DNA from: a virus
DNA length: 45,624 nucleotides
Strand: one strand, 5' to 3'
IMG/VR virus record: IMGVR_UViG_3300020472_000054
Location: 1-45,624 of that record
Shown here one piece after another: positions 30,601 to 37,582 of this stretch; position 1 is the first letter of the stretch, and each line of letters starts with the position of its first letter. The position numbers and the translations under genes are program-made. The notes beneath the pieces were generated by a model. That model worked only from the letters and a program-made list of their open reading frames with translations, was not told the origin of the DNA and searched no databases.

Positions 30601-33595
30601 CAATATCATATAATCTGAACTTATTACTGTCTATCTTACCAACTTTATACTCTGTGGTAGTAGTTAATCCATTAACAACAGTTCCAGTAGTTCTATACTG
30701 AACTATTTCTCCACTCTGGAAGTTATGATTAGGTGCAAAGACATAATCATCGGATGTACTAATACCAGACTGTGTATCGCCATTAACTGGTCTGCCAGGA
30801 ACAATTATTTTCTTGTTTGAATATCCAGATCCAGGCTCTTTTACATAAACCTTAGTTATTGTGTTTTTAGACGCAGTAGTAGTTAATCTATGGAAACCAT
30901 AACTAACAGATCCAATGTTAATCGTATTAATTCCAGCAATTGCATCTTCTGGAGTCAAATGTAACTTAACAATCTTATCACTTACTGGATTAATGAAATA
31001 TGTTGATCCACTTACGATATTACCAACATTAGGGTTAGTTCTGGAATCATAAATGACTCCTTCACCCAATTCAAAATTATGTCTATCTTCAAAATCAATA
31101 GTATCGGAAGAAGTGTTTACAGAAGTACCATCTGCCTTGAAATTGGCAATGATTCTTCCTCTAACAAAGTTAGATTCCAATACAGCACCAGTACCATTAC
31201 CGCCCGTTACTGATATCTTTGGTTTCTCTTGATATCCAATTCCTGGCGTGACTAATTTTACTTCTTTAAAGGATCCAACAACGTTAGCATACCCAACAGC
31301 ACCAGTTCCATTCTGATCATTAATTATTAGAGGAGGTCCAGTAATAACATCGTAATCCTTACCAGAATTTGTTACTTCAATACCCTGAATATCACCAAAG
31401 AAGATCTGTTCATCAAGAACTGTTGGTGGGAACAATTCCACACCATTAGCCATGAGTCCTATCGCTCTATTATCAATCTTTCTCTTATTAGGATCATCAA
31501 AATAGTTCTTTTCTTTTACATAATTGAACTTACGTAAAATCTTTTGGTTTTTAAGTGTTTTATTCTCCCAACCAGACTTGTATATGTACTGTCCTGTAGT
31601 ATTTGTCTTGACAGCAACATACTTCTTAGCGAATACATCAGATCCACTATATGAAAGCAAAAATTCAGTCTGGTTTACACTGGTAACGAAGTAAATACCA
31701 GTTTGAATTCCACTTAGAGTTGTATTGTCCCAATATATCTTATCTCCTGTTACATAATTGTGTTTTAGGAGAGCATTAGATGCAGGGTCAATGGATTTGA
31801 TAGTATATGTGTATCCACCACCTAAAATAGGAGTTCCTGTACCATCTGTAACTTGTACATCAGAAGATTTCACCCATACCTTGTTATCTGTAGCAAAAAC
31901 AGGGTAGTTAGGTAAACCAGATGATGTTACATAAAAACTCTTCTCATCAGAATCAAGATAACTGTTCTGAATACCAACTGGATATTCATCAACACCAGTA
32001 AAGTAGTTGGAATTATGAGAAGCCTTAATAACCTTCTTCTGAATCTTTACAGGAGTGTTTGGAGGTATTGTGGCAGCCTGTACAACAATAGTATCTGAGA
32101 ACTTCTTCTGAATATTTGTAGCTCCATACTCAATGTCCTTAATAGTGACAGTTGAAGTATTGTTGTATTGATCGGATATTATTAATTGTTCATCAATATA
32201 GAAAGTAACAGCATCATACAAGTTAATTCTATATGTGTTTACGTTAACCTGACTAAACCTAAAGATATCATGAGTTGACGGAATATTATAGATCCAGTTA
32301 TTAAATTTTGGACTATCTGCAAGATCTTGACCAAATGAATGTAACTTCATACTGTCACCGATCATCATATTCGATGTATCAGTCGTATCGACAGAATCAA
32401 TAACGTTTACAAGTCTAAATTGCAGTAATGATGTTTGTCCAAATCCAGCATAAGCATATGCTAATTTATTTTCAAATATATCCGCTGCAAAGGACATATC
32501 TGTTGAAATTCCTGTTACTCCAAGAAACTGGTTAACAGTCTTATCTGTATAAGAAACTGAGAGGAAGTTCGATTCAGCACTTGGTTTAATCAAAAGACTA
32601 CCAGTTTTACCAAATCCAACTGTAGAGTCTACAACAAGAGATGTTGAATTCTGAGATGTTGCTTCAAGAGTTTTTGTTTTGCCTGGTATCTGGAAAGATC
32701 CATCAAAAGAAGTAGAGTCAAGTGATATTTCGTAGAAATCCTTATTCGCAATTGGTCTATATTCTACGTTATAGATCGAAGCACTTACAGTACCAATTCC
32801 AGCAATATCTTGATATAAGAAATTACCAACTGAATCTAATGGTGTACCACCAAATAAATTCTCAACAAGTATATGTTTAGTTTGAAAATATACGTTAGAT
32901 GATGGAGATATTGTCTGATCAATTGGTTTAATCAGTTCAATCTCTTTACCATAAAGAAGTTTGAAAAGAATCTGATACGAAGCATCAGTTCCCTTCGACA
33001 TATAGAAGTCTTTTGCCCTTGTCAGAACATTAGTGATTGATGTTCCAGTGGTAAAAGTTCTATTCTCAAATCCAGGCAGAAATTCTTCTTTATATCTGGT
33101 AAAGAATGACTGTAAGAATAGGTTACTTAAATTATATACAGTGGTTCCAAGAGCATGAGTATCAGCATCAGTAATAGCAAAGTTTAGAAACTCTGCATTA
33201 TCTTCTTTAGAGATTTGGTCAATACCACTAAAACCTCTTGAACACCCAAGAAATTGTGTTGCAGTCTTTGTCTTATAAGTGATTATTTCATTATCAATCT
33301 TAAGGAGACCATATGTGTCTGGCCAACCTGTAGTAGAGGCAACATTAATAGTACCACTACCAGCAAGAACTTTCTTTGTTAAAAGAGTGCCAGGTACTAA
33401 TGTCTCATAATTAAATGCACCAATTTGTCTGTAATCGGTAAGATTAGTAGCAATATCAGTAACACCAGATTGATGTTCCTGTGAAATATAATACTGCTTC
33501 AGAAATTCCTCGAACAAAGGCGATTCCTGATTTAAGAACTCAGGAATTTGCGACTCAATAATATGAGATACTTTTACCTTTTTAATATCGGTCAT
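24602..33595 (-). CDS. Giant baseplate protein in gp7 position, contains YHYH domain, 2,997 aa
   Basis: The gene starts directly after the gp6 stop (TAA then ATG), the place of T4 gene 7, and cyanophages carry very large proteins here. The N-terminus MTDIKKVKVSHIIESQIPEF, LFEEFLKQYYISQEHQSG and a second segment (FLQSFFTRYKEEFLPGFE, AKDFYMSKGTDASYQILFKL) resemble gp7-type wedge-initiator proteins of marine T4-like phages. Near residues 1243-1350 there is a YHYH-type domain: HSPILGYAYDGNPIYGPYGY, then DLDEYGGRYC and TYAYFYSIDVD. Many GxGY...PP.V repeats surround it (GSGYREDSDIVVYSPKG, GGVGYGSSDTTLTL, GGRNYTQPPTVTVRG). Near the C-terminus a segment is duplicated (SIAGTYLGGATAANNITF, SIAGTYIGGATPADNISV). 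A baseplate wedge role is inferred from synteny; direct similarity to T4 gp7 is not visible to me. Confidence 0.8.
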   Translation of the reverse strand: MTDIKKVKVSHIIESQIPEFLNQESPLFEEFLKQYYISQEHQSGVTDIATNLTDYRQIGAFNYETLVPGTLLTKKVLAGSGTINVASTTGWPDTYGLLKIDNEIITYKTKTATQFLGCSRGFSGIDQISKEDNAEFLNFAITDADTHALGTTVYNLSNLFLQSFFTRYKEEFLPGFENRTFTTGTSITNVLTRAKDFYMSKGTDASYQILFKLLYGKEIELIKPIDQTISPSSNVYFQTKHILVENLFGGTPLDSVGNFLYQDIAGIGTVSASIYNVEYRPIANKDFYEISLDSTSFDGSFQIPGKTKTLEATSQNSTSLVVDSTVGFGKTGSLLIKPSAESNFLSVSYTDKTVNQFLGVTGISTDMSFAADIFENKLAYAYAGFGQTSLLQFRLVNVIDSVDTTDTSNMMIGDSMKLHSFGQDLADSPKFNNWIYNIPSTHDIFRFSQVNVNTYRINLYDAVTFYIDEQLIISDQYNNTSTVTIKDIEYGATNIQKKFSDTIVVQAATIPPNTPVKIQKKVIKASHNSNYFTGVDEYPVGIQNSYLDSDEKSFYVTSSGLPNYPVFATDNKVWVKSSDVQVTDGTGTPILGGGYTYTIKSIDPASNALLKHNYVTGDKIYWDNTTLSGIQTGIYFVTSVNQTEFLLSYSGSDVFAKKYVAVKTNTTGQYIYKSGWENKTLKNQKILRKFNYVKEKNYFDDPNKRKIDNRAIGLMANGVELFPPTVLDEQIFFGDIQGIEVTNSGKDYDVITGPPLIINDQNGTGAVGYANVVGSFKEVKLVTPGIGYQEKPKISVTGGNGTGAVLESNFVRGRIIANFKADGTSVNTSSDTIDFEDRHNFELGEGVIYDSRTNPNVGNIVSGSTYFINPVSDKIVKLHLTPEDAIAGINTINIGSVSYGFHRLTTTASKNTITKVYVKEPGSGYSNKKIIVPGRPVNGDTQSGISTSDDYVFAPNHNFQSGEIVQYRTTGTVVNGLTTTTEYKVGKIDSNKFRLYDIGIGTQKTPENYDKKRTQTLRGVGTGKHTIQYPPIVVSIEALSGIGATTIIEPVLSPKVLGSIESVYLEDGGIGYGCTNILDFHRRPDVGISTVVFQSLLKPIIIDGSIVDVQILAAGSGYREDSDIVVYSPKGSFADIQPIIANNKITGVKILDGGVGYGSSDTTLTLQNRGISAKFIADVREWKINQVDKNEDIISREDSILIKPSNNPEFQLQTISMYPPQKLRYQLGDNLDPGNLELSANAVHSPILGYAYDGNPIYGPYGYQSPTGGSVVRLKSGYILDNTSKVGLRPPGYSLGSFINDYMFDNSGDLDEYGGRYCITPQFPDGTYAYFYSIDVDSSGVAEPKYPYIMGTRFKDLPIEENFITFFNQDSDLIAKQFTRNIGPYYLSYGNSDYDLIDKVDDNYKQSFDVTKTKTSGISSVTIFARGTGYKVNDSLKLDNSGTDGTGTNIVVSEVLGEEVSTLQIGVTTFVSTDLMLENNKIVAISTIPHEIANGEIVYLSGISTSQFTPFNGQQKVEVLTRAVGLSTNLANVSSTGITTYIDVTDTRGFNVSDVIGIGTETMTVIEVDTKFSRLRVNREYYVGIAVTHAAGTDNIVLKPTKFSFDLGNQNVSYLSFQNYTKFFNPTETVGVGSTGTHYRIVSTGLATALTETIENRFVEERSLYLPGHTYFTGQKLIYNVGVGGSSLVWSPTGAGSTSGIGTEWFGDERELYAVNLGKDRLGLSTVGFPSASDAVWFYNLSSVVGIAHSLRTTFPRVNSTVERFFGRVVTKTNHNLQSNDVITLDVIPTETEEVVLRYDPVLAKITTEKVSFTQAEVTADLTAIAITNDTFQNGDKVVYYANGNTIAGLVDNETYFILREDPVNIKLCKHKSDVKDAKIVTITSVATGTYYLARINPALNFTTGNLISFDVSDTTLQDMRLDFFEDIDFVSRLDVDGDSELGFNITRSGTPGTAAATVTIRSNTDYPRKSYYSLTPVVPSDTRKLYNISDKEVIGRNNITFNEIVIRTQHTVLRAGDKEFTFNLKDRPTSPQMLVSRAGVSTITYRTDSLTANGPIAKTKINFPGKGYRILPRVVGFASSEGKDGVVKVYSTDIGEVDNLDRVKDGFDYPTDPTLLPFLSVPAIADINGIARIDTIDVIDGGRNYTQPPTVTVRGNKNVKIASHVVGGAVDSVEVVQNAFEFNEPLSIITTKNSNGYDIDAISHSGTDVTIELLLDPQFNKPITSGFASTSITFPFKIGDMVFVEGCRIKPASQSAGEFNFNSEVFDYNFFPVTGINSTNYTVTYSMASVTGISTVTLGSYDDDFTLGYIVNYNDMAKFNMKLIDDGKYLSGERVTSTKFEGYVAENGWDPRLNQLRLRDTTGILRSGDTLTGEVSELEGNVRDVNRFTVSTKLGVTRNKVSKNDMNFGILNDFSQRISDNFYYQKFSYSIKSDLPYDKWKESVRSILHPSGFLEFSDLKIESDSKKDVDALDLVTVGIAKSNNMKVKTVDTKVDLLINIDNDIFMGNKQNFCMVTEDDMHPDGSVQRIFFPEGRPIKSYILNKTNKVLKIDDISGGFDGKHDRTGTLVGNTKFQLTSDTKTIFKQSFDSSDSSVVSVTNNSIKIIGHNFQSGQELIYDKQGGDGVGIATTSHLSGTKDIVMSVAHSGYGGSAMYENGYNNQIPGPVTGVSTTANPIVVYKIFGFGSPDGGLPGISTRGTEARFQVKIDYNQSTGQPISTAVTLIKGGGGYFVGDNVSIAGTYLGGATAANNITFPVTAVTGTRVGILTTYSNVPSTNDGAGTGARFNVWRDTNLDISQVDVVAGGSGYATTNTISIAGTYIGGATPADNISVTPIELGGTAIPERVFIQKIDDTTFRLSGLSTGLPLDFVGLGTGTHILKYAEPNLNALIMIDNIIQTPIKNKKLSVGIGSQISKIDQGIIISSGIGSLTQGDIIKVDEELIKVKSIGDTTFVKTRYANAENTVDNNFYYDTKRMNSSVVRMGSTLATHDDNPPY

Positions 33596-35470
33596 TTATC
33601 TTGTATACTTTGTTCCGCTTGTGTAACTGGAAGTAGTAACGTATGCGGTAGCAGATGTATTTTCACCAGAAGAAACAACGTCTGGGATAGCAACCACGTT
33701 ACTGTTTTGAACGGCCAACTGAAGATAAAGATCTTTCAGAGCAATGATATCGTTCGATTGAGGACTTCCTTCGATCTGAATGGTTCCATTCGCCAAAGAA
33801 GTACCTGTTATATTTACCACATCCAAAACAATCTCTCCTTTCTTATAGTCAATTGTTCCAGCATCGTTTTTAACAATTAAAGGTAAATTGTTTTCAAGTT
33901 TAAAGAATACTATTTTTCCAGTTGTAGATCCAGTTATTGGAACGTCTCCAAGATAAATGGTTCCACTTATATTACTTACAGTGAATCCAGTGGATCTTAT
34001 TCCATATCCATCACATTGTTGATAGAACCCATTACCATAACAAAGTTCATATGTAGCAAACGTGTTAATCTCAGGTGTTATATCCCTTCTCATCTTAACT
34101 TTAGTGATGTTGGAAGTAACACCCCTTGCAGAGTCGTCAATAAGACCAACAACTTTACTATATTTAAATCTACCACCAAAAGCATTAAGATCAGTTGATT
34201 GTGCATAAGTCGTCAACGTCTTTAATACAGCAGTTCTCAATTCTGTAGCATCAGAGACTGCGTTAGTGTTATAATAGACGGAAGAATCAACTTCAACGTA
34301 AAGATACTTGAGGTCAATAATTTCTGGTTTAATTCCAGCAATAGAATACTGTTTTAATTGAGTAGAAATGTCATCCTTCGTAATTTGCGATAAGAATGAA
34401 CCATTTCTTGGTTTAATTGATATAAACACCTTTCCATACTCAGGAGGATCAAGTTCTTCCCCTCCGTAGGCGGTCACAGACTCGACGTTAGGATAAACAT
34501 ATGGAATGATACCCTTATAGTCGTTTGCGGTTACTGCACGGTACTGTGCAGCGTATATACGGGGTGCCAGATATTTGATTGAAGAGATATCTTCAACATT
34601 ATCTCCATTTCCAGCAGAATCAACTGTGGTTAAGAGAGAAATACCTTGAGTAAGAGTTAAATCAGTGTCATCCTTCAAAATACCGATGAAACTGAAATTT
34701 GAAGCTCCATTTGCAAGAGGACCGTTAGTTACAATGTAACTTACAGTTACCGTTGCTCCTGCAGGAGGTTTTTTACCTAAAATTCCATCTCCAAAGAGTA
34801 TTTCATATTGTTCATCTTCAATTTCTTGAATTAAGAACAATTTAGAGGTAGCATCAACCCTTAAGATGTTATCATATAGTGAATATATCTCTTTTGTTGT
34901 AGATTCGACCGTAACCCGAATAGAAGTAGTGTCAATTGATGGGTTTGGAAGGATGAAACGTTGATTTGGTAGAGAATAGTCTATTGTGAAGGTCTTAGTT
35001 AGGTATACTCCTTCATAAACAGACAAATTATTGAATAGTGCTTGTGAATTATCATCTACAGTAGCAATAAAGTCATCTGGAATGGAGAAAATGTACTGTC
35101 CACCCTCTTGATTACCTAAAGCAACTTGTCCAGCCTTTAAAATAACAACTCTGGTATCATTATTACCCAAGTTTACACTAAAATTAACTACTGCCTTAGA
35201 AGATCTGGTTGATCTTGGTACATAACCAATATTTCTTGCAAGAGCAACAACGTTTTCTCTTAAAGTTGCACTATCAAGGAAACATTCATTAACTGCCATG
35301 TTAGTGTTGTAGGCAGTAATGTAAGAGTTATAAGCTAACAAGTCAATTAGAACAGAAAAGTTAGACCCTTCAAAGTCAAAATCTGTAAAATCACTATTTG
35401 TTCGCAAATAATCTTTTATTTGTGCTCGAAGATCAGCGAAATCTAAATTAGTAAACTGATTGAAAGACAT
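33596..35470 (-). CDS. 6: Baseplate wedge subunit gp6 (baseplate J-like), 624 aa
   Basis: T4 gp6 forms the continuous ring of wedge dimers around the baseplate hub. The N-terminal signature is clear: FADLRAQIKDYLRTNSDFTD, FDFEGSNFSVLIDLLAYNSY, TAYNTNMAVNECFLDSATLR, NVVALARNIGYVPRS. This is the conserved start of gp6/baseplate J proteins. The middle contains EDEQYEILFGDGILGKKPPA and VESVTAYGGEELDPPEYGKV, typical of the J-like domain. Length is close to the T4 protein (660). The ATG overlaps the gp25 stop (TAATG at 35470), and the next gene follows its stop without a gap. A late operon from the promoter at 36100-36107 can supply it. Confidence 0.92.
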   Translation of the reverse strand: MSFNQFTNLDFADLRAQIKDYLRTNSDFTDFDFEGSNFSVLIDLLAYNSYITAYNTNMAVNECFLDSATLRENVVALARNIGYVPRSTRSSKAVVNFSVNLGNNDTRVVILKAGQVALGNQEGGQYIFSIPDDFIATVDDNSQALFNNLSVYEGVYLTKTFTIDYSLPNQRFILPNPSIDTTSIRVTVESTTKEIYSLYDNILRVDATSKLFLIQEIEDEQYEILFGDGILGKKPPAGATVTVSYIVTNGPLANGASNFSFIGILKDDTDLTLTQGISLLTTVDSAGNGDNVEDISSIKYLAPRIYAAQYRAVTANDYKGIIPYVYPNVESVTAYGGEELDPPEYGKVFISIKPRNGSFLSQITKDDISTQLKQYSIAGIKPEIIDLKYLYVEVDSSVYYNTNAVSDATELRTAVLKTLTTYAQSTDLNAFGGRFKYSKVVGLIDDSARGVTSNITKVKMRRDITPEINTFATYELCYGNGFYQQCDGYGIRSTGFTVSNISGTIYLGDVPITGSTTGKIVFFKLENNLPLIVKNDAGTIDYKKGEIVLDVVNITGTSLANGTIQIEGSPQSNDIIALKDLYLQLAVQNSNVVAIPDVVSSGENTSATAYVTTSSYTSGTKYTR

Positions 35471-35886
35471 TATACTCTCGTTGATTGAAGAATGAACTCT
35501 ACCTGTTGTGCCGGAAATGATAAACCAGTAATATCGTATGCAATTTGAACGATTAACTCATTTGTATCCGCAGGATATTTCACGATGACTTGTACGTTAG
35601 TGACACGTAATTCAAAGTTTTCAAGTAATAACAGAATATCGTCCTCTATGACTTCTGCCATATCTGGACTTTGCATTTCAAATAACGAATCCTCTACTTG
35701 AGTACCGATCAAATCATTATAAAACCTTTCTCCCAATCTGGTTCTAACCAAATTAGTTACAGATCTACGAACGGCATCTTCATCAGAAAAGGTTCCGATG
35801 TCGTTAGTTACTGGATGTTTTACAAATGACAAGCTTATATCTCGAAATTTTCGAGACCTATTTCTTGATCGGTCTATCAGAGCCAT
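35470..35886 (-). CDS. 25: Baseplate wedge subunit gp25, 138 aa
   Basis: gp25 is the small wedge protein that joins sheath and baseplate and is conserved in contractile injection systems (GPW/gp25 family). The sequence shows RKFRDISLSFVKHPVTNDIG, then DEDAVRRSVTNLVRTRLGER and FYNDLIGTQVEDSLFEMQSP. The 'v...tr.GER.f.p.lG..v...lFe' core matches, and a C-terminal strand IVQIAYDITGL follows. Length is typical (T4: 132). It starts six bases after the 56-aa gene and overlaps gp6 by TAATG. Confidence 0.93.
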   Translation of the reverse strand: MALIDRSRNRSRKFRDISLSFVKHPVTNDIGTFSDEDAVRRSVTNLVRTRLGERFYNDLIGTQVEDSLFEMQSPDMAEVIEDDILLLLENFELRVTNVQVIVKYPADTNELIVQIAYDITGLSFPAQQVEFILQSTRV

Positions 35887-35892
35887 AGTAAT

Positions 35893-36063
35893 CTACTTGA
35901 TGTCTATATTTAGCTCGCTTTCTTGAAGATTAGTACGTCTTTTGGTGTCATTTAAGAAATCACCAACGACTTCACGCAATAAAGAGTCTTTTTCAGGCTC
36001 TTCTTCGATCATTCCTTTCAAGAAAGGTGATCTATAATCGATATCTTTAACTTCTTCGGTCAT
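35893..36063 (-). CDS. Small acidic protein at head of baseplate operon, 56 aa
   Basis: A short open frame from the ATG at 36063 (MTEEVKDIDYRSPFLKGMIE, then EPEKDSLLREVVGDFLNDTK) to TAG at 35893. An AAGGA ribosome site precedes it, and a perfect late promoter lies 37 bases upstream. It is probably a soluble helical protein with no visible motif. Its place as first gene before gp25 suggests a baseplate or assembly function. I do not recognise a T4 counterpart; gp53, which could be expected near gp25, is not visible here and is larger. Confidence 0.7.
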   Translation of the reverse strand: MTEEVKDIDYRSPFLKGMIEEEPEKDSLLREVVGDFLNDTKRRTNLQESELNIDIK

Positions 36064-36091
36064 ATTCCTTAATAAAATAAAGGTTAAATCA

Positions 36092-36232
36092 TCAATATCT
36101 ATTTATAGCATAAAAAAAGAGGCCCCCATCGGGGCCCCAATATTCTGGTTCTCTGGGATCTATCCTTGGATCCCACCAGAAGAATCCGAGTTGATGCAGC
36201 CTAACATGCATCAATGGTTTTTTCAATTCCAT
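36092..36232 (-). CDS. Trp-rich small ORF, 46 aa, overlapping a terminator and a late promoter
   Basis: The ATG overlaps the stop of the 51-aa gene (TAATG), which supports translational coupling. The product begins MELKKPLMHVRLHQLGFFWW and continues DPRIDPREPEYWGPDGGLFF, a composition that looks like a real protein (three Trp in 15 residues, Pro/Asp turns). The codons for GPDGGLFFY are the stem and T-tract of the terminator at 36112-36136, and the last codons contain the TATAAATA late promoter. I have a faint memory of similar small cyanophage proteins but cannot confirm it. Alternatively the coupling and open frame are chance. Confidence 0.5.
   Translation of the reverse strand: MELKKPLMHVRLHQLGFFWWDPRIDPREPEYWGPDGGLFFYAINRY
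36100..36107 (-). promoter_or_regulatory. T4-type late promoter TATAAATA for the baseplate operon
   Basis: A perfect octamer on the minus strand, directly downstream of the terminator at 36112-36136 and 37 bases before the first gene of the gp25-gp6 operon. Confidence 0.85.
36112..36136 (-). terminator. Rho-independent terminator before the baseplate operon
   Basis: On the minus strand GGCCCC pairs with GGGGCC around a GATG loop, followed by TC and seven T. It separates the small-gene group upstream from the late promoter at 36100-36107. Confidence 0.8.
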
Positions 36233-36387
36233 TACCCAGCCGCTAAAGGTGATTGAGTATTGTTTGAATTAGCAGCACTCTTCTTACGTGCTTGTTGTGA
36301 CACGTCGTACTGACCTTTTACATTCCCACTACCACCACCAACGGTATTTACATTATGTGGTGCTAATCTTGGATCTGAATCAGCCAT
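36232..36387 (-). CDS. Small low-complexity protein, 51 aa
   Basis: The ATG at 36387 lies one base after the stop of the 47-aa gene. The product begins MADSDPRLAPHNVNTVGGGS and continues GNVKGQYDVSQQARKKSAAN, ending SPLAAG: disordered, rich in Asn/Ser/Gly with a basic patch. The stop overlaps the next ATG (TAATG). No known motif is visible. Its arrangement in a tightly coupled series supports that it is translated; function unknown. Confidence 0.65.
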   Translation of the reverse strand: MADSDPRLAPHNVNTVGGGSGNVKGQYDVSQQARKKSAANSNNTQSPLAAG

Positions 36388-36388
36388 G

Positions 36389-36532
36389 TTAACCTTGCCC
36401 CCTGTATCGTTTTCGTGCGTGATTACGCGATGTAGCGGAGTATTTAGTTAATTTACCCTGCCCTTGTCGTGTTTTCTTCGGTGTTGCCTCTACCATAGAG
36501 GATCCATCCTTAGAAATCTTCCTCACTGCCAT
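36389..36532 (-). CDS. Conserved small basic cyanophage protein, 47 aa
   Basis: The product starts MAVRKISKDGSSMVEATPKK and continues TRQGQGKLTKYSATSRNHAR, ending KRYRGQG. It is strongly basic (about 13 Arg/Lys) with no hydrophobic core. I recognise a closely similar small protein from T4-like cyanophages, of unknown role; nucleic-acid binding is plausible from charge. An AAAGGAG ribosome site lies eight bases before the ATG. The leader also contains GATAAATA (36534-36541), seven of eight to the late consensus but only two bases from the ATG, so probably not a promoter for this gene. Confidence 0.8.
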   Translation of the reverse strand: MAVRKISKDGSSMVEATPKKTRQGQGKLTKYSATSRNHARKRYRGQG

Positions 36533-36597
36533 CTATTTATCTCCTTTAAGTTATTTTCGCGGTTTACGCGCCGCGATTTGCGTTTTTGCGGTAGAAA

Positions 36598-36762
36598 TTA
36601 ATCTTCTGGAAAAGCCCTTAACCTCTGAGGGGAATATCCTTCCCCAATATAATGATTCAACCGTTCCTGAGCCTGCTCCTTGGTTAGGTGATGGTCAACC
36701 CTTTTGTCGATCATATCCCAACCATTGGTAGCAAGTTCACAAACCCTGTAGAGTTGTTCCAT
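36598..36762 (-). CDS. Conserved small cyanophage protein, 54 aa
   Basis: Translation starts at an ATG overlapping the stop of the glycosyltransferase-like gene (TAATG). The sequence begins MEQLYRVCELATNGWDMIDK, continues RVDHHLTKEQAQERLNHYIG and ends GYSPQRLRAFPED. The pattern 'l(Y/F)RVcE.atnGW..id....hLtKeqa...l......Gy.P..L.a.pe' is one I know from T4-like cyanophage genomes as a conserved protein of unknown function. It is probably a small alpha-beta fold. Its coupling to the glycosyltransferase gene suggests they are made together. Confidence 0.8.
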   Translation of the reverse strand: MEQLYRVCELATNGWDMIDKRVDHHLTKEQAQERLNHYIGEGYSPQRLRAFPED

Positions 36763-37520
36763 TAGATAATCCTCGTCTTCTCATGTCCTACACGAATCTT
36801 TGGATCACACCAAATTTCATATCCTGCTTCCTTAGCATCAAGACAGAATGAAACGTCTTCTCCGCACATGTCCTGAACATCACCCGATTCAAAGACTTGC
36901 ATCTTCGGAGCAAACCAAGGATACTTCATCTCTTTATTCTCAAAGACTCCGTTCTTAATCAGAAGCCATCCAAATCCTGTGTAATCCACTGTGAAAGGTT
37001 TGCGACGACGAGAGATAGACTCAACTGTTTCATGATTCATGACACCGCCATTCTTTGCGAAATCATCTTCTTCTAACCAGTGAGCAACCGATGTTGTCTT
37101 TCCGTCTTCAGTACAATACCAACCAGCAGCAATATCTTTTTGCATCCATGCAAGACGATAGAACTTCTCGGTATCAAATACTATATCAGAGTCAATCCAT
37201 AATTGGAAATCATACTTAAGTTTTCCGTCCCAAGGAATCTGATCAGGACCACGTAATACGTTTGCACCAAGGCACTTGCATCGTGCAAAGTTAACCATTG
37301 ATGAATAATCTTGGGAGATCTGAATGGATGATCCATTCTGAACTAAGTCAAAGCACAATTGAACAAATGCTTTGAGAAAAATATATGAGACTCCTCGACC
37401 TGGCAGACAAAAGACTATACTTTTACCTTTGAGTATTTCCTTTGCTGCTGCAAGATCAAAATCGTCCTCTACTTTCTTTGTTTTAGGGGCGTTTGCCTTA
37501 ACTGTAAATCCTTTAGCCAT
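36762..37520 (-). CDS. GT-A-like glycosyltransferase, 252 aa
   Basis: A GT2/GT-A type fold is indicated by the opening strand SIVFCLPGRGVSYIFLKAFV, a conserved ARCKCLGANVLRG segment, a DxD-type motif in FQLWIDSDIVFD (DSD at about 110-112), a later GFGWLLIKNGVFE, then CGEDVSFCLDAKEAGYEIWC (likely catalytic-base region) and DPKIRVGHEKT with a His that in GT2 enzymes helps hold the metal. Such enzymes move a sugar from a nucleotide donor; the acceptor here is unknown. I chose the ATG at 37520 (MAKGFTVKA); a TTG at 37532 would add four residues. A sigma70-like promoter lies 24 bases upstream. Cyanophages carry similar genes near structural genes. Confidence 0.75.
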   Translation of the reverse strand: MAKGFTVKANAPKTKKVEDDFDLAAAKEILKGKSIVFCLPGRGVSYIFLKAFVQLCFDLVQNGSSIQISQDYSSMVNFARCKCLGANVLRGPDQIPWDGKLKYDFQLWIDSDIVFDTEKFYRLAWMQKDIAAGWYCTEDGKTTSVAHWLEEDDFAKNGGVMNHETVESISRRRKPFTVDYTGFGWLLIKNGVFENKEMKYPWFAPKMQVFESGDVQDMCGEDVSFCLDAKEAGYEIWCDPKIRVGHEKTRII

Positions 37521-37543
37521 AACGTTGTACAAGTTACATGATT

Positions 37544-37572
37544 AGTATACCACGGTCAAATCAAATTGTCCA
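37544..37572 (-). promoter_or_regulatory. Sigma70-like promoter for the glycosyltransferase gene
   Basis: TGGACA, 17-base spacer and TATACT on the minus strand, with TG one base before the -10 (extended -10). The predicted start lies about 17 bases before the ATG at 37520. Confidence 0.65.
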
Positions 37573-37582
37573 TAGTGTTAAT

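Noticed and set aside
35907-35914. GCTAAATA as a late promoter for gp25
   Set aside because: Two mismatches to TATAAATA, placed inside the 56-aa gene, with a perfect late promoter already present at 36100-36107.
36558-36575. GC-rich hairpin CGCGG...CCGCG as a terminator
   Set aside because: On the minus strand it is followed by AAAATAA, not a T-tract. It may be a leader hairpin for the 47-aa gene, but I see no support for termination.
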